Shown here piece by piece: positions 55,201-64,000 of a DNA stretch of 64,000 nucleotides. Position 1 is the stretch's first letter; the number at the start of each line of letters is the position of its first letter. The position numbers were made by a program, and so were the translations under genes. The notes below the pieces were generated by a model. The model was given only the letters and a program-made list of their open reading frames with translations. It searched no databases and was not told the DNA's origin. The stretch comes from Enoplolaimus lenunculus (taxonomy: Eukaryota; Nematoda; Enoplea; Enoplida; Thoracostomopsidae). The stretch lies in contig JASANG010003548.1 of assembly GCA_030248215.1 (NCBI GenBank), forward strand, positions 1 to 64,000, read 5' to 3'.

Positions 55201-55265
55201 GTTAAATTTTTCTGAACATAAACCTATGCGTAGGACTGATTCTTGTCAAACCCTCTCAAAAAAAT
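52227..55265. other. Intergenic stretch between DRAP1 and ZC4H2
   Basis: Contains a degraded MITE (about 53760-53872), the GGGTTGCGC element at 54038-54166 and a tRNA-like fragment on the minus strand (about 54710-54785). A minus-strand ATG at 53163 opens MSAASRKIKS before a strong GTGAGT donor (53133), perhaps the first exon of an unrecognised gene. No following exon was identified. Confidence 0.4.
54038..54166. mobile_element. GGGTTGCGC-ended MITE, compact copy
   Basis: Starts GGGTTGCTCTGTACTTTAC and ends AAAGTATAGCGCAACCC, flanked by TTT and TTA. Lacks the minisatellite of 30487-31283. Confidence 0.75.
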
Positions 55266-55410
55266 TCAGTACTGTGACATTGAAATTACACTGATTACTG
55301 GCCGCCGATGACCAATAGACTCATCAGCTGCTGGCGATAGCTCTTGTTTGCGTTCAATTTTCGTTTCGTCCGCAGAAACGGTTGAGCTTGTCATATAGGG
55401 AGACGCTTGG
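55266..55410 (-). CDS. DRAP1: DRAP1 last exon
   Basis: Acceptor AATGCTTTTCAG. Encodes QASPYMTSSTVSADETKIER to VISVISMSQY and TGA (55268-55266). A donor-like CCA|GTAATC inside could extend the gene further, but no later exon was seen. Confidence 0.65.
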
Positions 55411-58400
55411 CTGAAAAGCATTTACTTTTAAAATTAAATTCCACTCATCACATAAACACAATCAAACTGGGTGGCACCGACCGAACCCACAATAAATTTA
55501 ACCGATTCCGAACCAATTGTGATATTGCCAAACTTGGATACAAATCTTGATTTCGAAAAATCCCTTTGTATAGATAAAAGTATTGCATATAACAAGATTG
55601 TAGCCGCTTAACACGTGAATTCGATGTTGTAAGTCTATGCTTATGCAGACACTAGAAACGTGTGTATTTTGAAATATCGAGTTTTGAATTTATCCAAAAC
55701 GCACAAATAAACAGTTTCTGAAAATCTTCAGTCTGTTTTCAGTCAATTGCGCAAAACACCAACAGGTGTTGCCGGATCTAAAGGATTAGGCTTTTTCAAA
55801 ATTTAGCTAACGATACGACTTATATCAACATTTGCAACTGTGTAGAAGTAAAAATATGACATCGTCCGGCTTCATATACCAATCGGAGCACGGCGCGGTA
55901 CGACACCGAATACCATGAAAAATTTTAATTTACTCCGGCAGCGCCGACCATCTGTCACGATTAACTTTAACCTTAACACAGGCATTCCATTATTTTTAAA
56001 GACAACAATAAATGCTTTGTAACTTACATTGTAAAAACAGTGTTGCTTTCCAATCCACCCGTAGACTGTGTTCTTTGGTGTTTGTTAAGAGAAAGTTTCT
56101 CTTGATGTGGTGGCTAAAACGACAAGAGGTTGCAAAGAAAATTTTTTAGCATTTACCACTAGCATAACAAATTAAAAATATCATTTTCACTCTAACAACT
56201 CGTTTCATTTATAGTTTGTAGGTCTCGCAACTTCGAACAAGCAAACCATAGGACTTACGTTAAACGCTATACGGCTCTCGCACACTAGCCCAACAATAAG
56301 AGTTAAGACTAATGCTTATGCATACGTAGGTAAGTTTTTCTAGAGCTGAAGTTTGTTAACCTAAGCCAAAATGTAAATAAAGAGCAAAATTGTACAAGAG
56401 CCAAACAAACGCTTACCTCGTCACTTCGGTCCTGAGATATGGTTTTTGTTTCGCAATCGCTACAACTTCGCGAAAAAGTAGTTACATTAGTCGTATGTTT
56501 CTTCTCTTCAGCGCAATTTGTTTTAGGTTTTTGTGCCGAACTGAATTCCTGGCTTGCTTCCGACAAAGCAGTCTCTTCAAGCCTTTGTCGCTTGTGCAGG
56601 CTAAGAAATAGAACTGCAATTGAAAAAAGTGTTTTGAAACGTTTTGAATTTGTTTTGGTTTATTAAAACTTTTTAAACGATCAGCGAAAAAACAATTTCA
56701 CCAAAATGGCCCACGCCATGGCTCCGGTCGGCAACGGCCCCTAGGGCCTCTAGGTAACTTTAATGGTCATATATATGTCATTACTCAATGCCATGAAGCA
56801 GGGTGGCAACATTCCCGGATTCGGTTTTTTTAAAACCGAGTTCTAATCACATTCCAACCGTTCACTTGCCGATTGTAAAACCAAATGGCTTTGCTTTAGG
56901 GATTACCTATATCAAAATTTTTGCCGATGCAGCAAACGCTAAAGAGATAACAGTATTCCAGGCCAGACACACAGATATGCGCCCAGAAATGAAACTGATC
57001 CAACTGACAGTTATATCTGCAAAAAGTATCGGCAAAGAATCGACAAGTTTTTTGCAGTGCCGATGCCAATATTCACGAAAAGTGCCTATTATTACCTATT
57101 CCAAGTAATCGGCACATCCTTACTTTGCTTACAATCTATCTTTATGACAGTTGGGGTACCAAAAACGTTTAGCCCACCACTCCACCAAATCTGTGACCGA
57201 CCAGAAAAATATTATTGTAACCGGAGCGTAGGCAAACGAACTTCATAAAGCTTGTTTATAGTTACGTACCGTTGTTTCATTTCGTCTTTATATGTTCAAC
57301 AGCTAACCTTGTTTCAAACCATCTCATTCCTACAGACGTTGCCGCCACAATTGCTAGGTCATTATCGATTGAGCCAGATGTAACTGTGATATTATTGCTT
57401 TGGCTTCCCTGACACATTTTACCGGTTAAATTAAGCGCCGCATTTTCAGTAGAACGCCTCCGAGGTGCTGGAAGTAACCGTCTTAGACCTCCACCAGGCT
57501 TAAAACTTGTTACAGGATCGTTTGTATAATTGGTTTCAGTCCTGCGTACAGTTGTTTCTGTCGTTATGTCTGTTGCTGTTAATTTTGCAGCTGTTATTCT
57601 TGTTATATTTGTTTTTGTTGTTGCTGCTGCTGTTCTGCTTGTTGTTGTTGTTGTTGTTGTTGTTCTTGTTGTTGTTGTTGTCGTCGTGTTTCCTGAGTAA
57701 TGAGTATCATAATTATAATTTGAATCAACTTTCGATGTAGATGCAGTTGTAGCAGACGTTTGTTTTGGTTGTACAACACATGACGTTGTTGCACCACAAT
57801 CAACACCAGATACCAAGGGACACAGAAACGAAAAATGTTGCTGTTGTTCGACACATTGTTTGCTACAACACATATCATATTTGTGAACTTGAGCATAGCC
57901 AGGAATTTGGAAAAGGCGTTAACGACAGGGTGAATTCGTATAAACATTTCGAGGCGTGCTCTTGTATTACCAACTAAAAACACCTAAAACAATCTGGACG
58001 AAAATCCCAAAGGGGTTAATCTCCTAAAATCCGTCTGGCTGCACCCTTACCTCTAAAAACATAAACAAAACGCAAAGTAAACCCCATAGGACAACATGCA
58101 ACACAAGCAGACATTTTGAGTTGATCTCAATAGACATGGTTTAACGCTAGTACCAATTCAGATACGATATTCTAAAGTTTAGCGCTATATATACATCATC
58201 TATGCAGTAGCACTTGATTTCAGTAACTAAACTGTATTTTATCAGGAAGGTTTCACACAATGTTAAACTTACACAGCAACTGGTGTCAACGTTTTTCCTT
58301 GCATTAAGTTAGCCGATTTATTCAGAAGTTCTTTGAGAAACAACTCCATACTTCTCTCTGCAACATGCAAATTAAGTTATTTTAACATCAACGCTTAACA

Positions 58401-61142
58401 ATATTGTTATATAAATATAAATCAATATACGTACAAACAGCAACCAACGCCAACGCTTAATCAATGGCAAGCAAAAAATAAATATAAAACAGCACTCACC
58501 CACAACAACGGGTACCGAAGCCGCCATCTTTCCAATTTGGTCGTCTTTCTGCATCAACTTTTTGATACGACACTAAAATGCAAAACTTTATAAACAGTCG
58601 CCTACATTATTTGTACATATTTTTCGTCTATACCGCATAGAGTTTGTAGTACGCTCAACATATATACATACGTACGTCAGGGTGCAACCGGAATTACAAT
58701 TTACCGGAACCGGAACTGGAACCGGAATTTGAAAATTTCACCGGAACCGGAAAGTGAAAAATGCATTTCACCAAAAATTTCATTTTAATCTTATTTTTTG
58801 CTCTATTTTTGTTAAATAACCTTAGTCGAACCTAGGTATTTATTTTATTTGGTGTATCATCGACTGAAGTTAAATCCACCATCAATGGCTTATATTCGAA
58901 GTACAAGTGGCTTTCAAAAGAGATTCTTAAAAATTAGCAAAGTTAAGAAAACGGCCAAATTATAACACCAGAATGTTTAAATCCGGTAAAATTTTACCGG
59001 ACCCGGAAGGTGAAAAAATGCCGGAACCGGAATTCCGGTTGCACCCTGACGTACGTACAACATTCTCCTTACAAAAATTTCGCAAAGCAACGGGGATGAG
59101 CGGTCTTGGTTAAAACCGAGACCGGCCGTGAAATGTCTCGGTCTCAGTTAATTTTTGGTCATCACCGAAAAATTAAAACTTTCAGAATAAAATAAATTCG
59201 AATTTTTTCGTAGTTTTTTTTGAGTTTTTCATAGCTTTTGTGTTTTCAAAATATATTTTAACAAGTCGCAGTGAAACAACGTGTACTGAGCGAAGCCCGA
59301 ACATACTTTTTTAATCAGCCGAGTTAAACATTCCAAGCTTATAAAACATAAACGCATATTTTGGCCCGCCTACTTTTTTCCAATAATCAGTGAAATGATT
59401 TAAAAATTCCTAATTCATGCTTATCAATTATGCTAATATGCAAATTGGCTATTAGCTAACTATTCGGTTAGTTTTGAAGGTATGTAAACAATTTATTCAG
59501 ATTCCCGGCACCGAGAAACTCTTTAATTGAACTATTGTAAAAAGTCGTAATATAGGCTTATCAATTATGCTAATTTGCAAATTAGCTAACTATTTAACGG
59601 TATTGGTGTCAGAGGTTTGTAAACAATTTAGTAAGATTCCTCGTATCCAAAAATCCTTTAGGACTGAAATTAGATTGCTTGTAACCATGGGTGCATCCGG
59701 ACATCCGGTTCCGGTTAATTATCCGGCAAAACCTGATATCCGTATCCGGTTCGTTTACCTACTGGAAACGCGATTTACGGTTGCGGCGCCCAATGACATA
59801 AGCGAGAGTTAAACGCAGTTTTACATTAAATAATTTCAGTTTATCAGCAGCAATGTTGAACTTTATAACATACGAAAACCTTGAGCACGCTAAAAATACG
59901 GCGAAAAAATAAATCATTTTAACATAATATGCAATATCCGAACCCGGTTCCGATATCCCGTAAATTAGTATCCGGTCACATCCTGCTTGTAACACTAATA
60001 ATTAGTGCAAAACAGTAAAAACCCCTAATTTAGGCTTATCAAATATGCTAAAATGCAAATTAGCTATTAGCTAACTATTCAGTTAACGGTTTTGGAGGTT
60101 CGTAAATAATTCACTCAAATTTCTCGTACCCAATTCCCTGTCGGATTGAAATTAGATTGCTCATTGTAACCCTAATAATATTAGTAAAATACAATAAAAT
60201 GTCTAATTTAGGTTTAACCAATTAAGCAAATTAGACTGTAGTTAATAAACGGCTTAAAATTTTAAACCCAATGCAAGGTTAATACCCCAGGATAATAAGC
60301 TTTCAACCAGTAACGTTTATCAAAGACGGTTCAACGGTCCTGAGATTCTTTTCGGAGGGACAGGCGGGCGGACAGACGAACATCCACCTTTCGATCACCG
60401 AGTACAAAACATAAAACGCTTCGCGAAACTTCGAGCTTCGCTCAGTTGCTTAAGCTCTCTTGAAATGAAACGCTTAGCTACGCCCGTGGCTCAATCTGAA
60501 CGGCGGTGGGTGACAAAAGGGGTCTATAGGCACCCTTGTGCCTTCCCCTATTGGTTCAAACATGTGTAGATTGCATCTTTTGCCATAAATATGTACTGTT
60601 TCGCAACTTTTACACAAAATGTCAAAGTGTCTCACTCCCAGCAGACGATTTTAATTCTTTTTAATGCTACTTTTTACAGGTTTACCAGCATTTGTTGACT
60701 CTTTGAGTTCTGGTCTCGGTTTCAAACCACCGACTCAAAAACCGAAAACGATACCTGCCAAATAGTGAGACTTGCCGAGACCAAGACTCCCTTCTCTGCA
60801 AAGGGGAGCCCGCTGAAAACTTCTGCTCACTTTGCTCCCTTAATTTTATTATCAGGCCGAACTGTCATGCAAAGATCGAAGGGGCGCTCCTCCTGGGTAC
60901 CCAACTCTAAAAGCTTTTCCACGACGCACTCCACACCCCTGCAAAAGTTGAAGGGGTGGGGCACACCAGCTTTCCAGCCTTTCCGTATGGCTTTTCCAGG
61001 ATTTCAAAAACAAGTGACAAATCCTATAACCATTTCCAGTGATAATGATCATCCACTAACAGAATTAATAAGTATCTACCGGTGGAAACCTCGTATCAAA
61101 CTTTTTCCTTCGGCCAACGTTGCCACCCGACGATCGATCCAT
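55266..61142 (-). CDS. DRAP1: DRAP1 / NC2-alpha ortholog (histone-fold transcription repressor subunit)
   Basis: Seven exons on the minus strand: 61142-61080, 58572-58500, 58357-58273, 57862-57308, 56600-56417, 56113-56028 and 55410-55266. All have GT-AG ends, phases 0-1-2-2-0-2 agree at every junction, and the 1191 nt give 396 residues plus stop. Residues about 12-95 form the histone fold: KKFDTRFPP, CRIKKLMQKDDQIGKMA, SVPVVVERSMELFLKELL, GKTLTP and KQCVEQQQHFSFLCPLV. Each segment aligns with human DRAP1 (KKYNARFPPARIKKIMQ, VIISRALELF, HLKQCIELEQQFDFLKDLV). NC2-alpha pairs with NC2-beta/DR1, binds TBP on promoters and blocks TFIIA/TFIIB; that function is inferred from the fold. The tail (about 300 residues) is Thr/Ser-rich, with a Thr run near 133-148. 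Human DRAP1 is about 205 residues. Confidence 0.92.
56028..56113 (-). CDS. DRAP1: DRAP1 exon 6 (tail)
   Basis: Acceptor GTCGTTTTAG, donor ACAAT|GTAAGT. Encodes PPHQEKLSLNKHQRTQSTGG and LESNTVFT. Supported by phase only. Confidence 0.7.
56417..56600 (-). CDS. DRAP1: DRAP1 exon 5 (tail)
   Basis: Acceptor TATTTCTTAG, donor GACGAG|GTAAGC. Encodes LHKRQRLEETALSEASQEF to SQDRSDE, polar and disordered. Confidence 0.75.
56600..57307. other. DRAP1 intron 4
   Basis: Holds a hAT-like end (CAGGGTGGCAACATTCCC near 56801) followed by sequence with GCCGATGC/AATCGGCAC pairs to about 57115, probably a decayed MITE. The plus-strand open frame 56803-57108 falls inside it. Confidence 0.45.
57308..57862 (-). 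CDS. DRAP1: DRAP1 exon 4 (end of fold and Thr-rich tail)
   Basis: Acceptor TGTGTTGTAG, chosen because it joins GT|C in phase and gives TPVAV then KQCVEQQQHFSF. The Thr run is encoded by a GTT-type triplet repeat visible on the plus strand near 57600-57690, then a basic GGGLRRLLPAPRRRS patch. Confidence 0.88.
58273..58357 (-). CDS. DRAP1: DRAP1 exon 3 (histone fold)
   Basis: Acceptor CATGTTGCAG. Encodes RSMELFLKELLNKSANLMQG and KTLTPVA, the long central helix and following loop. Confidence 0.9.
58500..58572 (-). CDS. DRAP1: DRAP1 exon 2 (histone fold)
   Basis: Encodes CRIKKLMQKDDQIGKMAASV and PVVV. Donor GTGG|GTGAGT, phase 1. Confidence 0.9.
58678..59048. mobile_element. hAT-like MITE with ACCGGAACCGGA interior
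   Basis: Starts CAGGGTGCAACCGGAATTAC and ends AATTCCGGTTGCACCCTG. Perfect 8-bp duplication ACGTACGT (58670-58677 and 59049-59056). Lies in DRAP1 intron 1. Confidence 0.9.
59400..60240. repeat. Satellite-like tandem repeat of about 160 bp, four decayed units
   Basis: The unit is recognised by CTTATCAATTATGCTAAT, GCAAATTAGCTA, a GTAAACAATTTA block and ATTAGATTGCT..GTAACC. It is interrupted by the hAT-like MITE at 59686-59985. Confidence 0.7.
59686..59985. mobile_element. hAT-like MITE inserted into the satellite
   Basis: Starts CATGGGTGCATCCGGACATC and ends ATCCGGTCACATCCTG. Perfect 8-bp duplication CTTGTAAC (59678-59685 and 59986-59993). ATCCGGTTCCGG motifs link it to 46973-47323. Confidence 0.88.
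60241..61079. other. Rest of DRAP1 intron 1
   Basis: Contains a GGTCTCGGTTTCAAACC stretch near 60712 that pairs with GGTTAAAACCGAGACC at 59111-59126, possibly ends of an older element. The plus-strand frame at 60765-61166 has no recognised domain and overlaps DRAP1 exon 1. Confidence 0.4.
61080..61142 (-). CDS. DRAP1: DRAP1 first exon
   Basis: ATG at 61142-61140. Encodes MDRSSGGNVGRRKKFDTRF and PP, then donor CCACCG|GTAGAT, phase 0. Too short to stand out alone, but the KKFDTRFPP motif and phase fit exon 2 exactly. Confidence 0.85.
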
Positions 61143-64000
61143 CTTAGTCAGTGCATACACGTATAAGTATATATGCCAATTTGAACAATATCCTGTCAAA
61201 CAGCTTATTATTTAGTATTGAGTGCGTCTTCGCATATTTACTAAATTCATTCTAAAGCTTCAATATGTACATATATAATTCATGAAACTAAAAGAACACG
61301 CGTAAAACACAATGACATTGAAAAAAATCTCATGACGTTGAAAAACTGTCATTAGAAGGGTATTTCATTTTAATGAACAGCTAGCAATTAGAACACCTTA
61401 TGGATTTGTCACTACGTTAAAATCATATGATCAGTAAGCATATCAAATTGGTATATACATGCTTGCACATTATGCGCACATACATGCAATATAAAAAGGG
61501 TCTAAAGAGCCGGTTTGTACCTAGACTGATATGCAATGCATATTGTGTTGTATGTTAGCCAGCAGCGCGCGGTCGACATATACAGCCGAAGATGAAAACA
61601 GTCAGAGACGCGGGCTGCATGACGCAGTAGTAGAGAGTTCGCTTTTAGTATCCGTAAGTTGTCAGGTGGTGCCCCAGTATGCAGTATGTCACACTGGTGC
61701 CTATTCTAGGCGTCTCTTGATCCCTATCGATGTCGTTTCCTTGGTGTGCATTGTACCCGTCTCAGTTTACGTCTCTGGGTTGCGATATATATTCGGTGAC
61801 ACAACATTCTTGTCATATTGCTTACTTATGTGCCAATACGTGCTTTACCATTTTCTGCTAAATCCCTTAAAACTTACCTTAATTCAGGTCAAATTCAACT
61901 ATGTCATTTATGTGCATTATTTTACATATGTCTTATATTGCGTTTTCAGTATCGTAAACCCCACTTTCCTACCCATGTTCGTGCGCGAGTTATCATACGC
62001 TCATATATTTTCTGCCAATTCTTTTACAGTTCGCCATTTTATTCAATATTTTTAGTGATCTTGTATTTCTTTATTTTCAGGTTTTCAGGCTCCCCACTGC
62101 CATTGCCTACTAATTTTTATGAGCTCATTCCATTGTGCACTTCTATTTCTGCCAATTCTAACCAATTTATGCATATTTGCCTATTTCTGTTTTGTGGATT
62201 ATTATCATGTTCTGGAAGTATCTACAAATTTGGATATCGGCATATTTTATGCTTGGGAAACACTTGCGTACGATTTGTGTCATTTACAGTTATTTGCACT
62301 GTCATTGCTCGTAGGCAATTAGACGGCTATAGCACGTGTTGTGTCTCACCGATTTGGCCAAGATTTCATATATCGTTTGCATTACCCGTGAGTTTTTCGT
62401 ATATATAATGCTTTTCGGCCGTATGGCACTCGCTCAAAAGTTATTAGCGTTCTCAGAAAACTGCATACAAACTGACCTGTAATAATTCGCTGAAGATTTG
62501 AGACATTATTAAAACTAAAAAACTGGTTATTATAACCTTATTTAAACTGTTGTCTTGCTTGTATTCGGATTGTTTATTTTGTCTTATGTTCTCGATAGAG
62601 TTTTGTTTGCCAGTTAATTTCCGATTACATTTCAACGGGGTTTAAATCTAATTAAGTTGTATTGCATTGTTTATGCTTTGTTATTTGCATTAGTATTGAA
62701 TTCGTATTAACGTCTAAGTTCTTAGTAAATTCTAACCGGCTTAATTCCCACAACAACGCTTACGTAACGAGGTAACTTAAAGACGTGATGGCGACGAGAT
62801 ACATACGCATTGCAACGTTTCGTCACTTTCGTCCGCTAGTCGCTAAGGCCTTGACCACTATATGCGATTACCGGCACGAACGGAGCAACTAAACCTCCTA
62901 GCACTCGGTCTGCAACAATAGCGCACACAGTATTATTTTATGACGCCTTGACGTTGTTTGTTGTAATATAGCGCCTTTACGCTATTCACTGATTTGACAC
63001 AAACCGTACATGGTGACATTTCCCGGACTTGACACTATATTGTACATTACGTACAATGTCGGATTGGACTCTTGATGACTCGTCGTCGGATACCGCCACT
63101 GTCACGCTTGAACCTTAGTCAGTACGACTTACAGGCCGGTCTCTTACAGTTGGTTTTACGACCAACATCGCGTTGTCTCGGGCATACTGTTGGCCGCCAC
63201 ATACGACGTCACTCTATACATAACAGTATATTTTTCAATATTTCACACACTATTTCAAAAAACATTGACGTATTGACAATAAAAGTGATTTATTTGCGTT
63301 GTACAGTTATAATCTGTAGTATTACCAGTTCAGGATGTCTGCAGTTGTCAAAAGCGTAACATACTCTCAAATTTTAAGCCTCCTACAGTTTTAGATTAAT
63401 ACGCGGTTCCAATAATTACCGCAAGTACATTTTTCAAACAGCGAAAAATAAACGTAACACACCGACTAGCTAAGTATTACATGTTTAGGCATATGCTTAG
63501 AAGATTATTTTCCAATGTGCATAAAATCTTTCACCAATTTACGATCAGTGTTCAAACTAAAGACATCATATAAGCACGGATCTTAAAATTAGAACAGGAA
63601 CAAACAAATTAAATAAAAAGTGCTTTTTTCGAAACTTCACCATTTACTGGTAGTTGAATGATTTATTGTTTGACTGGTGGAAAAGCTACTAAACCATAAT
63701 TACCTAACTCATGTCTCTACAACCCAGCCTAGTAAAATCCCGATGTACTTGGTATATCCTCAATTTCCAAAACATCCACAATCTTGCGATTTTGAGATTT
63801 TATCCGGTTTAATTGGTGATCTGGTTCTCGAAGGATTCTTCTTTTGAACCACATTGCCGTTCAACCAATATTAGTTGACATAGTATATTATAATAATAAA
63901 AATAATAATAATGATAATATCACAATAATAATAATAATTAATAATATTATTTTCCCACCATAGACCTGGCAAGAAAAACCAGGCATGTGTAAAATAACTT
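61143..64000. other. Region upstream of DRAP1, no gene identified
   Basis: T-rich plus-strand frames (61531-62055, 61818-62408) are hydrophobic and unrecognised. A TATAAAAAGGG motif lies near 61491, and GTGATGGCGACGAGA near 62785 resembles sequence found just inside some LTR retroelements, but no matching second LTR or coding domain is present. A TAATAATAA microsatellite lies at 63885-63950. Confidence 0.35.

Noticed and set aside
56803-57108. Plus-strand 101-residue frame
   Set aside because: Falls in DRAP1 intron 4 and begins within a hAT-like end; likely transposon-derived and non-coding.
57507-57740. Leu-rich plus-strand frame
   Set aside because: Antisense shadow of the Thr run in DRAP1 exon 4.
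60765-61166. Plus-strand 133-residue frame
   Set aside because: Overlaps DRAP1 exon 1 on the other strand and shows no domain.
61400-62800. Possible LTR of a retroelement
   Set aside because: A TATA-like motif and a short primer-site-like phrase are present, but there is no second LTR, no clear TG..CA ends and no coding domain. Kept only as a remark.

Overview
This is a eukaryotic, intron-rich, repeat-dense, AT-rich window. Gene families and splice signals point to an animal. Two hints favour a nematode or near relative: abundant TTAGGC/GCCTAA repeats (the nematode telomere unit) and a BTB gene laid out like the large nematode BTB families. This is inference, because no species-diagnostic gene was recognised.

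Two genes are recognised with high confidence, both on the minus strand and both rebuilt exon by exon with matching intron phases. ZC4H2 (51702 down to 47521, 5 exons, 443 codons) has the conserved coiled coil and C-terminal C4 zinc finger, separated by a large Asn/Gly-rich insert. DRAP1/NC2-alpha (61142 down to 55266, 7 exons, 396 codons) has a histone fold followed by a Thr-rich tail. A third minus-strand gene (22719 down to 11591) encodes a protein with two BTB-like halves and a terminal zinc-ribbon-like motif; some of its exons are missing or uncertain. On the plus strand, 110-5815 holds a host gene for a PD-(D/E)XK/NERD-like nuclease joined to an SF1 helicase-like ATPase. It looks broken: two reading-frame changes, a partial internal duplication, and a MITE probably inserted in an exon. 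An unidentified exon lies at about 7850-8469.

The rest, including about 25 kb between the BTB gene and ZC4H2, is almost entirely short non-autonomous DNA transposons and tandem repeats. Recognisable groups are: (i) MITEs with GGCC-starting ends and 8-bp target duplications whose interior is made of TTAGGC-like arrays; (ii) hAT-like MITEs with CAGGG/CAGAG ends and 8-bp duplications; (iii) Tc1/mariner-like palindromes with TA duplications; (iv) GGGTTGCGCTAT-ended elements, one with an internal 23-bp minisatellite; (v) a TTAA-flanked, piggyBac-like element carrying a tRNA-like promoter; (vi) larger inverted-repeat elements; (vii) 23-, 30-, 36-, 39- and 48-bp minisatellites. Nested insertions and filled/empty site pairs are visible. 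A 1.1-kb block of strongly skewed composition (31350-32520) may be mitochondrial in origin. No transposase, reverse transcriptase, rRNA gene, intact canonical tRNA gene or CRISPR array was found.
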